The notes beneath the pieces were generated by a model. The model saw nothing but the letters and a program-made list of their open reading frames with translations, was not told where the DNA came from and made no database searches. From Verrucomicrobiota bacterium (GTDB taxonomy: Bacteria > Verrucomicrobiota > Verrucomicrobiia > Verrucomicrobiales > Akkermansiaceae): a stretch of 64,000 nucleotides of DNA. Each line of letters opens with the position of its first letter. Position 1 is the stretch's first letter. This document shows, in pieces, positions 10,301 to 17,815 of the stretch. The position numbers and the translations under genes are program-made. The stretch spans positions 1-64,000 of the forward strand of contig JAPLUI010000331.1 of assembly GCA_026397725.1 (NCBI GenBank), in the 5' to 3' direction.

Positions 10301-12782
10301 AATCATCACGGTCTGTGCCGGCAGTGAACCCACCCGCTGCCCGCCGGTCGTTACCCAATGCCCGATCGAGCAGACCATCTGCCCGGTTACCACCGTCACC
10401 ACCTGCTCGGGAACTCCTACTCAATGTCCTGACACCACCGTCTCCACGCAATGCCCGCTTGCGGTCACCGCGTGCCCGCCGGTCTCGACAAGCTGCCCAA
10501 CTCAGCCCACCCTGTGCCCCCTGGAGCAGACGCATTGCCCGCCTCCGACGGCGGCAACCCTATGCCCGACGACCGTGACCGTGTGCGTGGACCAACCGAC
10601 CGTGTGCCCCGTGGCCTCGACGACCTGCCCGCAGACCTCAACCATCTGCCCGGAAGCCACGACCACCTGTCCACAGGTCACGACCTACTGCCCGCGGCCG
10701 GCAACCCAGTGCGTGAGCATGCCCACCCAGTGTACCGGGAGCCAGCCCACGAATTGTTCGGGAACCACCACCACTTGCCCGGCACCCACCTACTGCCCGC
10801 AGACCCCGACCCAGTGCCCAAGTACTGCAACGGTCTGCCCGACCAACGCAACGGTCTGCCCGAGTGCTGCCACGGATTGCCCGCGCACCACCACCGCTTG
10901 TCCGGTCGCGGCGACCTTGTGCCCGTCCGGGACAACGCAGTGCCCGGTCGTGCCCACCACTTGCCCGCAGAAGCCGACCGAGTGCCCGGTGATTAGTCCC
11001 GCCACGACCTGCCCGATGTTGATCACCCAGTGCTCGACGGCCGTCACGGCAGCCACGGCGTGCGCAACTACAGCGACCCAGACCCAATGTCCTCACCTCG
11101 GGAGCGCTGCTGTCACCGTTTGCGCAACACAGACCACGACCTGCCCGATCTCAAGTAATCCGACCGTCTGCTCAGGCGCGACCGGCGTCACCAAGTGCCC
11201 GGTCCAGCAAACGCAATGCCCGATCCAGCAGACGCACTGTCCGCAGACTCTGAGTACGGTTTGTCCGGTGGTCCAGACCCAGTGCCCGACAATCCAGACC
11301 CAATGCCCGCTGGACTCCGTGAAATGCGGACCCACGATGTACCCGCAAATCCCCACCCAGTGCCCGGTGGTGTGGCTCACTGAGTGCCCGGTGACCCAAA
11401 CCCAGTGCCCGGTTGTCCAAACCCAGTGCCCGCTTGATCCAGCCACCTGCGGACAAGCCACCGTATTCCCGGAAACTCCCACCCAGTGCCCGGTGGTACA
11501 GACCCAGTGCCCGACCGTCGCTGGCTCATGTGAGCCGACGATTTATCCGGTGGTCCCGACCCAGTGCCCGCTCGATCCGGCCACTTGCGGGACGACCATG
11601 ACCCCGACCCTACCCACCGAGTGCCCGCGACAAACGACGCAATGCCCGGTGCTCGACACCCAGTGTCCTGAGGCGTCCACGGTATGCCCGGTATCGACCA
11701 CCACCTGTCCGGACCTCGACCTGACGAGATGCCCGCTCGACCTGACGAGATGCCCATTCGACCTGACCAATTGCCCGACCGTACAGACCCTGTGCCCGGC
11801 GAGCCAACCCACCGTCTGTGCGACCTTCCCCACCGAGTGCCCGACGGCTGACGGCCAGTGCGGACCCACGATCTATCCGGTGGTCCCGACCGAGTGCCCG
11901 AAGCCGATGACTGAATGCTGGGTCGTCTATACCCACTGTCCGGCCACGGTGACCGAGTGCGTGCAAGAGACAACTGTCTGCCCGACCAAGTCCACCGAGT
12001 GCCCGGTGGTTCCCGGCCAATGCGGACCGACGTTCTTCCCGCAGGTGACCACCGTATGCCCGGCTCAGGTGCCCACGATCTGCCCGGCCAGCCAACCCAC
12101 TGTCTGTGCGACTTACACCACCGAGTGCCCGACGGCTGACGGCAAGTGCGGACCGACGATCTATCCGGCGGTGCAGACCCAGTGCCCGAGTACCTTAACG
12201 GCGTGTCCGGTGATTCCCGGCCAATGCGAACCGACGATCTATCCGGCGACCCAGACCCAGTGCCCGGCGGTCTCGACTCAGTGCCCGGCCGAACCACCTA
12301 CGGTCTGCCCGCGCGGCTTCACCCAATGCCCGAACACCCCGTTCACGGTTTGTCCGGCGATCAGCACCACCTGCGCCGGCACCGTGCCCACGACTTGTCC
12401 GGAGAAAGCCACCGAATGCACCGGCCAGACACCGACGGCTTGCCCGCTGATCCCCACCCAGTGCCCGGCTGTCCAACCGACGCTCTGCATGGCCAAACCG
12501 GTGGTTGTCACAGGCACCGCTGTGGTCTCCGGCAACACGGCGGTCCTGCATGGCACGGTGAACCCGAACGGACTTACAACGAACCCGACGACGTTCCAAT
12601 GGGGCCGGACCACCTCATACGGCAACAACCTGTCGCTTCCGCCGGTCAGTGGTTGGGGTGCGCAGCCTGTGACTGGAAACCTTGACGGATTAGCGCCCAA
12701 GAGCACCTACCATTACCGCTTGACCGCAAAGAACAGCGAGGGAGAGGGCGTAGGACTTGATGCCACCTTCACTACCCCGTGA
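7398..12782 (+). CDS. Giant membrane-anchored cysteine-heptad (TxCPxxx) repeat protein 2 with C-terminal FN3-like domain
   Basis: A paralog of the upstream giant gene, 1794 residues. It starts MSFQQNLRGL after AGAAAG and has the same single hydrophobic segment and N-terminal domain (GYYYPEYY, IPNNEQF, GVHRVFVQIP). The T-x-C-P-x-x-x array runs from about residue 120 to about 1700, again roughly 200 or more Cys. Irregular units where C becomes Y, F or T (such as CGPTIYP and CGQATVFP) cluster in the last third. Unlike protein 1 it ends in a domain of about 95 residues (VLHGTVNPNG, TTFQWGRTTSYG, YHYRLTAKNSEGEG) resembling a fibronectin type III fold. Many stretches match protein 1 unit for unit, for example around 8995-9125 versus 3950-4077. 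It is probably expressed and located like protein 1, with the FN3-like end perhaps giving attachment. No function is known to me. Confidence 0.85.
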   Translation: MSFQQNLRGLRPLMTRVALILGVCIGGLFWLQSYALPDGNPDFKLAIDDASPPSAELSFTSAEDGYYYPEYYDEKKKEWIAIPNNEQFLNAGVHRVFVQIPVDPMPKNLMLRMVRVDAQVRPTIFPVVVTACSTTPVITACPAGPTSCPSVLTTCPGVAPTRCPQATTCPDGGIQVTACPVQLTQCVSARTQCPTVATNCPVRATTCPARPTFCVGLSATTCPIQPTACSPVVTTCPVRPTACPASHTQCPTQATACPPTVATVCPVSATVCPAQPVTSCPQAMTRCPARITTCVTQLTACPLGATFCPQQPTTCPRKDTQCPVRPTLCPSAVTTTTCPVSSTACPRTPTACPVAPVQTECPTKQTECPRVLTVCPAGGETQCLQTAVTQCSRIVTACAGGLTNSTQCSLVATACPQSMTLCPLTVTGCPITTTVCPQVSLSTQCPRVVTVCPQMLTRCPGGVAGCTDVVTEFPQVPTQCPQIVTRCPGGATQCVDQPTVCPAISTATQCPPQTTICTGGVTNCPLQPTACPVSDTTCPYLQTQCPAYSTQCPTIQNTVCPSLFTSCPQRSTQCPPDPTICTQQLTSCGGQQTLCPDPTGAATMCPESPTQCPTRPTFCPSVPTQCPEYQTICPMAATVTQCPEKATECPSVVTFCPRALTECPVQITGCPGRPTECIREATQCPIISTQCPSGDTWCPKSPTNCPQDLTHCPATATVCPVVPTTCPTQLTNCPRDATKCPSDPTICTPDPVTTQCPRQPTSCPVVDTVCPTAPTTPTACPVQATTCPTGPTICPDVPTQCPQVFTLCPALPSVCPNGPTTCPSQLTVCPELTTTCPVAETACPQGPTQCPAISTQCPASNTRCPVETTTCPTTPLHTECPVIPTSCPATTGLCDVATVFPQVPTQCPQAQTQCPTGPTMCPQEPTKCPLLPTVCPDPTTPTQCNGTTTQCAAGSVTVCAATFTQCSQIITVCAGSEPTRCPPVVTQCPIEQTICPVTTVTTCSGTPTQCPDTTVSTQCPLAVTACPPVSTSCPTQPTLCPLEQTHCPPPTAATLCPTTVTVCVDQPTVCPVASTTCPQTSTICPEATTTCPQVTTYCPRPATQCVSMPTQCTGSQPTNCSGTTTTCPAPTYCPQTPTQCPSTATVCPTNATVCPSAATDCPRTTTACPVAATLCPSGTTQCPVVPTTCPQKPTECPVISPATTCPMLITQCSTAVTAATACATTATQTQCPHLGSAAVTVCATQTTTCPISSNPTVCSGATGVTKCPVQQTQCPIQQTHCPQTLSTVCPVVQTQCPTIQTQCPLDSVKCGPTMYPQIPTQCPVVWLTECPVTQTQCPVVQTQCPLDPATCGQATVFPETPTQCPVVQTQCPTVAGSCEPTIYPVVPTQCPLDPATCGTTMTPTLPTECPRQTTQCPVLDTQCPEASTVCPVSTTTCPDLDLTRCPLDLTRCPFDLTNCPTVQTLCPASQPTVCATFPTECPTADGQCGPTIYPVVPTECPKPMTECWVVYTHCPATVTECVQETTVCPTKSTECPVVPGQCGPTFFPQVTTVCPAQVPTICPASQPTVCATYTTECPTADGKCGPTIYPAVQTQCPSTLTACPVIPGQCEPTIYPATQTQCPAVSTQCPAEPPTVCPRGFTQCPNTPFTVCPAISTTCAGTVPTTCPEKATECTGQTPTACPLIPTQCPAVQPTLCMAKPVVVTGTAVVSGNTAVLHGTVNPNGLTTNPTTFQWGRTTSYGNNLSLPPVSGWGAQPVTGNLDGLAPKSTYHYRLTAKNSEGEGVGLDATFTTP

Positions 12783-12858
12783 AATCCACCTGTCAGCCAT
12801 GACCTGACCCCAAACCGTGAAGTCTGAACCAAGCACCGGTTCAGCCATCCATCCCGAT

Positions 12859-12884
12859 CAGCCGGTGGCGCGAGCCACCGGCTG
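12859..12884 (+). repeat. Palindrome after giant gene 2 (terminator- or REP-like)
   Basis: CAGCCGGTGG, a CGCGAG loop, then CCACCGGCTG: a perfect 10-bp stem about 75 bp after the stop. It is nearly the same sequence as the palindrome after gene 1, so either the duplication carried the 3' flank or a REP-like element is attracted to both ends. No T-tract follows. Confidence 0.6.
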
Positions 12885-12889
12885 CTTCG

Positions 12890-13060
12890 TCTCCGGGGCA
12901 ATGATCGAAAGCGTTGGACCCGCCAAGCCGCCGATGGGTGCAATCCCAGACGGAGCGGAAGGATTCTTCGTCCTTGGGTTTGCCTTTGGCGATGAGGTTG
13001 CGCAGTTTGATGAGGTCGCGGCTGAGGGCTTTGATAGAGCGTCTTACATGGTCGCTTTCC
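12890..13060 (-). pseudogene. Possible gene fragment in the gap after giant gene 2
   Basis: Read on the minus strand, this part of the 12783-13407 gap gives a coherent-looking peptide containing ALSRDLIKLRNLIAKGKP, then KDEESFRSVWDC. It has no good start and is not continued. I do not recognise the family. It may be a decayed remnant; the rest of the gap holds the palindrome at 12859 and an attC-like structure at 13282-13364. Confidence 0.25.
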
Positions 13061-13281
13061 TACTACGGACCCGCATTCCGCCGCAGGTTCCGGCAGGGAG
13101 CTTAAGAATTCCTTACCCAGACTTGTTCCCGGCAAGACCCGGTCGTGCCGCGAGGGCACCCCGGGAATTTTCCGGGCCCCTCCAAAGTTCTGGCTCGACA
13201 TCCCGGGCGTTTGCGGCCACCTTTGCCCCGGTGCCCAGCGGCGATTCCCGCCAACGGAATCCGAATTCAACAAACAAAATT

Positions 13282-13364
13282 GCCGAACCATTCGCGGCTG
13301 AGAACCTTCCATAACTGTTCAATTTCATTCCATTTGCGCGGTCTCAGCGCTAGTGACGTTAGGC
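13282..13364 (+). other. attC-like imperfect palindrome upstream of the metallopeptidase gene
   Basis: GCCGAAC (13282-13288) and GTTAGGC (13358-13364) are near-complementary ends. Inside them GGCTGAGAACC (13296-13306) pairs with GGTCTCAGC (13340-13348), leaving one extrahelical A. Terminal GTTRRRY, an inner imperfect stem with an unpaired base and a length of 83 bp are hallmarks of integron attC sites. However, GTTAG is a common word in this genome and the left end departs from RYYYAAC, so the call is tentative. Confidence 0.3.
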
Positions 13365-13407
13365 GACGGAAAGCACACAGATCTACAAGCGAAAGGAGAG
13401 ACGACTG

Positions 13408-16365
13408 ATGCGAAGAATCTACGATCCAAGCCTCAAAGCTACCGTTACACTCGACGACTCCGGCGAGCTGCGGGGAATCAACCACCTCGACGAGTACCGC
13501 GAGATCGAGCACCTTCGCGGTCGCGCCGCCGCTGCGGCATACCTCCGCGACATCGCCGGGAAGCTCAGTATCGCGCCGGCAGCGGTGCGCCGCCTCGATC
13601 AGGCGGTGTCGTACCTCGATCCCCAGGAGCAGGCGGTCGAGTACCGCTTCAGCGAGGAGAAGACCCTCTTCGATTCGGCCACCTACGTTTACTATCAGAC
13701 CTACCTGAACGCCCCGGTCTGGGCGGCGGGCGTGACGGCCACGATCAAGCAGGCGCCGGTGCGCGTTGTCGCGGCAACAAACACGAGCGTGCGCGGCATC
13801 GACGCGAAGATGCCGTCGGCTGCAGCCATCAAGCGCTATCGGGCGCTCTTTGCGACCGGAGAGAAGATCGACGGCCCGCCCCGGCGGCTCACCGAGCGGC
13901 TCACGACCGAGCAGCTCGACGCGGCCAACGCCGCCGACTCCGAGCTGCTGGCCGACATCGTCGGCAAGGGCGGTAAGGCCTCCAAAGGGGCCGACGAGGG
14001 CAAGAGGAACCCGCGGCTGATCCGTGGACGCTTCTTCGTCTACCGGTACGACCCCGCCAGTCGGACCACGGATCACGGGCATTCCGCGCACGGGGGAGAC
14101 GCGCCGCAGCCAGGCGCGGCGCAGGGCGATGAGCAGCCGATGTGCGGCACGCCGCCGACGCTGCCGCTGCCGCCGGTGCCCAAGTCGATTCAGGAGGGGC
14201 GCTGGTACCTCGTCGCGGAACTCATCTGTCGCCTGCCGCACGACGGCCGCCAGGTGAACTGGCGCATGCTGGTCGAGGTGGAGACCAACGTGGTGCTTTA
14301 CCTGCGCGTGCTGACATCGAACGTGAACGGGCTCGTGTTCGTCGCCGATCCCATCACCGCCACTGGCGACGCCGCGAACTCGCCGGCGGCTACGGCCGCC
14401 ACGCTGAACCCGTTACGAAGCAGCGTCACGCTGCTGGGCCTGACGGCTCCAGCGCCCGGAAGCAACCAGGCCCTGACGGGCAGCTTCGTGCAGGTCTCCG
14501 ATTTCGAGCTGGCAACGGCTGCGTCTCCCACGGAGGCACCCGGCACCGATTTCAACTACGCCACCCGCACTAACAACTTCGCGGCCGTGAACGCCTATTA
14601 CCTCTGCGACCGCTTCTTCCGGCTGGTCGAAGATCTGGGCTTCCCCATCAGCACCTACTTCGACGGCACGACGTTCCCGGTTCCAGTTGATCATCGCGGA
14701 CGTTTCCAAACCACGGACGGGATTGAGCGAAACGCGTCGTGCTCGGGCGATGGCGACGGCATTGCCAACGTGGACTTCGAGCTGGCGGACCTGACCGACA
14801 CCGCCAATCCGATGGGCATCGCCGCCGACTGGCGGGTCGTGCTCCACGAGCTGGGAGGACACGGCATCCTCAACGATCACGTGAACCAGGGGAGCTTCGG
14901 CTTCTCGCACAGCGCCGGGGACAGCTTCGCCGTGATCCTGAACGATCCGTCCACACAGGCCGCCGACCGCTTCGAGTCGTTCCCGTGGGTGAGTTTCATC
15001 GGCCGACGTCACGACCGCAGCGTGGCCGGCGGTTGGGGCTGGGGCGGCACGAACGACGTGGGCGGGTACTCGAGCGAACAGATTCTCGCCACCACCATGT
15101 TCCGCGCCTATCGCTCGATTGGCGGAGACTCGACCGATGTCGGTCGGCGCGAGTTCGCCGCACGCTGCATGGCCTACCTGATGCTGCGTGCGGTCGGGAC
15201 GCTAAGCCCGACGAGCAACCCCGCCTCGCCTGCGCAGTTCCTCGACGCTCTGATCGCCGCCGATGCCGGCAACTGGACCTCGGAGGGGATCTTCGGCGAC
15301 GCCTATGGAAAGGTGCTCACCTGGGCTTTCGAGAAGCAGAACCTCAACGGCGGTGCGGTGCCCAGCGTGGACGTTTACATCGACGACGGCCGGGCCGGCG
15401 AGTACGCCTATCTCCCCGTGCATTGGGCGACCACCACGATCTGGAACCGGCGCAGCAGCGACGGGATGCCCGCCCACGAGGAGCCGGCGCTCGGCGAGAC
15501 CAATTACGCATATGTGAAGGTTAAAAACCGGGGCACGACGATCGCCAACGACGTGATCGTAAAGGGCTACCACTGCAGGCCGTCGACCGGCGTGCTCTGG
15601 CCGAACGACCTGCAGCCCATGGCCACCGCGCAGATGTCGGCTGGAACCCTCCAGCCCAACAACGCGGAGGAAAAAACTGTCGGGCCGTTCGAGTGGACGC
15701 CGGTGACCAACGCCTGGGGCCACGACTGCATGCTGATGATCGTGTCGGCGACCGGCGACCCGAGCAACGTCGACAAGTTCACCGCCGGCGAGGTGGTGGA
15801 GGACTGGCGCCTCGTACCGAACGACAACAACGTGGCTCAGCGAAACGTGACGCTCGTCCCGGGCGGCGGCGGGCTGCGGGGCCTGATGGCGGGGCTGCAC
15901 GGCAAGGGCTTCTGGGTGGGCAACCCAGGTCGCCGGGCCGCCCACGTTGCGGTATCGGTGGAACTGCCGTCGCTCCTGGCGCGTCGCGGGTGGCGGATCG
16001 GCCTGCGCGACCTGCCGGCGAACGGCACCCGCCTGAAGGCCCGCGAGCAGCGCCTGGTGACCTTTGAGGTCCACTCCGGCGTGCCGTTCACCACGGCCGA
16101 GGTGACGGAGGCGGCTGAGCGGGACATCGTCGTGACTGCCACCGCCGACGGGGCGCTCATCGGCGGTATGGTGTACCGGATCGATCCCGAGATCGAGATG
16201 CCGTTCAACGACCGCACGTCCGAGGAACGGAAGGAGGGGTGCCGCGATAAAGCCAAACAGCTCCTCGCCTGCTTGAACCTCTCCGGCGGCAACGTGAAGC
16301 GCGTGCGCGTCCGCAAGGTTGTGATCGATGTTGAGATGGAGAGCGACGACTCCGGTTGCGACTAA
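13408..16365 (+). CDS. Putative zinc metallopeptidase with HExxxH-type motif
   Basis: A 985-residue protein preceded by a strong ribosome-binding site (AAAGGAGAG). There is no obvious signal peptide. An N-terminal region (about residues 1-140, with VEYRFSEEKTLFDSATYVYY) resembles the propeptide/FTP-like part of fungalysin-type peptidases. The putative active site lies near residue 485: WRVVLHELGGHGILNDH. The motif is HELGGH (HExxxH) rather than canonical HExxH, so catalysis is not assured; it may be a variant metal site. Residues about 670-900 look like beta-sandwich repeats. GTTAG/CTAAC words are scarcer here than in neighbouring genes and the sequence is rich in GAC/CTC codons, hinting at transfer. 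Nearby attC-like structures (13282-13364 and 16456-16610) would fit a large gene cassette. Confidence 0.55.
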   Translation: MRRIYDPSLKATVTLDDSGELRGINHLDEYREIEHLRGRAAAAAYLRDIAGKLSIAPAAVRRLDQAVSYLDPQEQAVEYRFSEEKTLFDSATYVYYQTYLNAPVWAAGVTATIKQAPVRVVAATNTSVRGIDAKMPSAAAIKRYRALFATGEKIDGPPRRLTERLTTEQLDAANAADSELLADIVGKGGKASKGADEGKRNPRLIRGRFFVYRYDPASRTTDHGHSAHGGDAPQPGAAQGDEQPMCGTPPTLPLPPVPKSIQEGRWYLVAELICRLPHDGRQVNWRMLVEVETNVVLYLRVLTSNVNGLVFVADPITATGDAANSPAATAATLNPLRSSVTLLGLTAPAPGSNQALTGSFVQVSDFELATAASPTEAPGTDFNYATRTNNFAAVNAYYLCDRFFRLVEDLGFPISTYFDGTTFPVPVDHRGRFQTTDGIERNASCSGDGDGIANVDFELADLTDTANPMGIAADWRVVLHELGGHGILNDHVNQGSFGFSHSAGDSFAVILNDPSTQAADRFESFPWVSFIGRRHDRSVAGGWGWGGTNDVGGYSSEQILATTMFRAYRSIGGDSTDVGRREFAARCMAYLMLRAVGTLSPTSNPASPAQFLDALIAADAGNWTSEGIFGDAYGKVLTWAFEKQNLNGGAVPSVDVYIDDGRAGEYAYLPVHWATTTIWNRRSSDGMPAHEEPALGETNYAYVKVKNRGTTIANDVIVKGYHCRPSTGVLWPNDLQPMATAQMSAGTLQPNNAEEKTVGPFEWTPVTNAWGHDCMLMIVSATGDPSNVDKFTAGEVVEDWRLVPNDNNVAQRNVTLVPGGGGLRGLMAGLHGKGFWVGNPGRRAAHVAVSVELPSLLARRGWRIGLRDLPANGTRLKAREQRLVTFEVHSGVPFTTAEVTEAAERDIVVTATADGALIGGMVYRIDPEIEMPFNDRTSEERKEGCRDKAKQLLACLNLSGGNVKRVRVRKVVIDVEMESDDSGCD

Positions 16366-16455
16366 CGTTTGGTCACAAGGAATATGACCAGAGAATGGCG
16401 ACAAGAGCATGGAGATTGGAACGCTTCCCTCTTGTTCGTGTGTCGTAATTCTTTT

Positions 16456-16610
16456 GTCTAACGCTCGCTTGTGGAACGGGTGTGGGGAAACTCGTGGCAC
16501 CCACGTTCCAAAGGAGGACTGGCAGAGGTGATAGCCGCAACAAACCGCAAGGAGCACCAAGCTGGCGAGCAATCCCACCCCACCCTGCGGCAACGCCCAG
16601 CCAGTTAGGC
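16456..16610 (+). other. attC-like region downstream of the metallopeptidase gene
   Basis: GTCTAAC (16456-16462, fits RYYYAAC) and GTTAGGC (16604-16610, fits GTTRRRY) bound 155 bp with inverted content. TTGTGG...GGGTGTGGGG near the left pairs imperfectly with CCCCACCC...TGCGGCAA near the right. An inner hairpin GGAACG...CGTTCC is also present. It is longer than most attC sites. It lies in the gene-free stretch 16366-16761, which otherwise shows nothing. Confidence 0.25.
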
Positions 16611-16761
16611 ATTGGCATCGATCCAGGATCTCGGGCCCGGTGTAGTTGGAACTGTGACACGTTTATCACAAATTCGCGGGTTGTCGTGGCCGCGTTTCCG
16701 GGCGCATAATGCATGGGTAACGGCGGTTCCATGGCGGGCTGCCCGATCATTTCAGAGAAGC

Positions 16762-17178
16762 ATGAATACTTCCGTGTTTGCGCGGATCAACCCCCTCCAT
16801 CCCATGTCCCCGATCTCCACCTCTCCCCAATTCTACGGCACTCCTGCCGCCGTTGGCCACAGTCCGATTCGCCTGATGTCGCTGCTACGGCTCATCTTCT
16901 TCAGCGGCCCCAAGGTTCTGGTCTCCTCGCAAATCAGCGTGAAATGCGCGGTCGCGATGGTCACGATGTGCGCTCCGGCCCTGCTCTTCTGCGCGCTGCT
17001 CACGCTCCCGGCCCTTATTTTCCAATCCCCGCAACAGCACGCCTACTTCTACTTCGCCAAGGTGCTTGACGAGGATCCGACCCGCTGGTTCGTGCTGTTC
17101 CTCTCAGGCATCTGCGTGATTTTGTCGCTGGCCCTTCCAGCCACCATGTCGGCACCGCGCGATTCAATGGATTTGTGA
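16762..17178 (+). CDS. Small membrane protein of unknown function
   Basis: The start MNTSVFARIN is preceded by AGAGAAG and gives 138 residues; the frame is open further upstream but without a ribosome-binding site. There are two hydrophobic segments, about residues 58-80 (AVAMVTMCAPALLFCALLTL) and 107-125 (FVLFLSGICVILSLALPAT), with a charged segment between (YFYFAKVLDEDPTRW). It is probably an inner membrane protein with two helices. The family is not recognised. It is convergent with the Nudix gene. Confidence 0.55.
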   Translation: MNTSVFARINPLHPMSPISTSPQFYGTPAAVGHSPIRLMSLLRLIFFSGPKVLVSSQISVKCAVAMVTMCAPALLFCALLTLPALIFQSPQQHAYFYFAKVLDEDPTRWFVLFLSGICVILSLALPATMSAPRDSMDL

Positions 17179-17271
17179 GTTATCGCGGCGAGGCTCCGCA
17201 GGGCACTCATTCCCAACTCCTTGGAATGGGCCCCCGGATAGGTATCCTTGGCGTTTCGCCGACAATCCAGC

Positions 17272-17790
17272 TCACACCCCCGCCAGCCACAAGGCGGCAT
17301 GGATCTTGAAATCGATGACCATGCCCTCCGCCTCACGGGCGGCCAGCCATGCGCGGAGCAGTGCCAGCGGCACCTGATGCACGATGATGTCCTCACTGCC
17401 AACCCCGCCGCCCGCATGCTCGCGGCTCAACCCGGTGGCATGGAACAGATGCAGAAACTCGGAAGTCATGCCCGCCGAGGTGGGGGTGGTGAGCAATTTC
17501 GTCACCGACTCCGCCCGGTAACCGGTTTCCTCGAGCAGCTCGCGGCGGGCGGTCTCGGCCAGTGATTCGCCCTGGTGCTCGACCTCATCGCCCACCAGGC
17601 CCGCCGGGATTTCTATCACGCGGCACTGCACCGGGATGCGGAATTGCTCGACGAGCACGATCTCCCGGTCCGGCGTGATGGCGAGGATGCCCACACAGCA
17701 ATCCGACTGAGGGCGGCGCACGAAGTCCCACTGGCCGATGCGGTAGAGGCCGAGCCAGCGGGTTTCAAACAGTGTCTCAGGATTGGGCAT
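17272..17790 (-). CDS. Nudix hydrolase, ADP-ribose pyrophosphatase-like
   Basis: About 172-178 residues, depending on whether translation starts at MPNPETLFET (17790) or six codons earlier (17808). The Nudix box is clear: GESLAETARRELLEETGY, with the REXXEE metal-binding core. The upstream strand GILAITPDREIVLVEQFRIPV and IEIPAGLV are typical of the NudF/ADP-ribose and sugar-nucleotide pyrophosphatase group, which hydrolyses nucleoside diphosphates linked to other moieties in the cytoplasm. It is divergent from the dehydroquinate-synthase-like gene, the two starts being nearly back to back. Confidence 0.85.
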   Translation of the reverse strand: MPNPETLFETRWLGLYRIGQWDFVRRPQSDCCVGILAITPDREIVLVEQFRIPVQCRVIEIPAGLVGDEVEHQGESLAETARRELLEETGYRAESVTKLLTTPTSAGMTSEFLHLFHATGLSREHAGGGVGSEDIIVHQVPLALLRAWLAAREAEGMVIDFKIHAALWLAGV

Positions 17791-17815
17791 GAATGTAAAA
17801 TGGCTCAAAGAAACG

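Noticed and set aside
2500-12600. Many long minus-strand and alternative-frame open readings inside the giant repeat genes (for example 8622-10535 minus, 5395-6630 minus)
   Set aside because: The 21-bp repeat with TGCCCG/ACC codons removes stops from other frames, so these are by-products. They lack starts with ribosome-binding sites and give low-complexity Arg/Gly/Val text.
2347-12782. Multihaem cytochrome or iron-sulfur protein
   Set aside because: Cys are seven residues apart and followed by Pro. There are no CxxCH haem sites and no ferredoxin CxxCxxC spacing.
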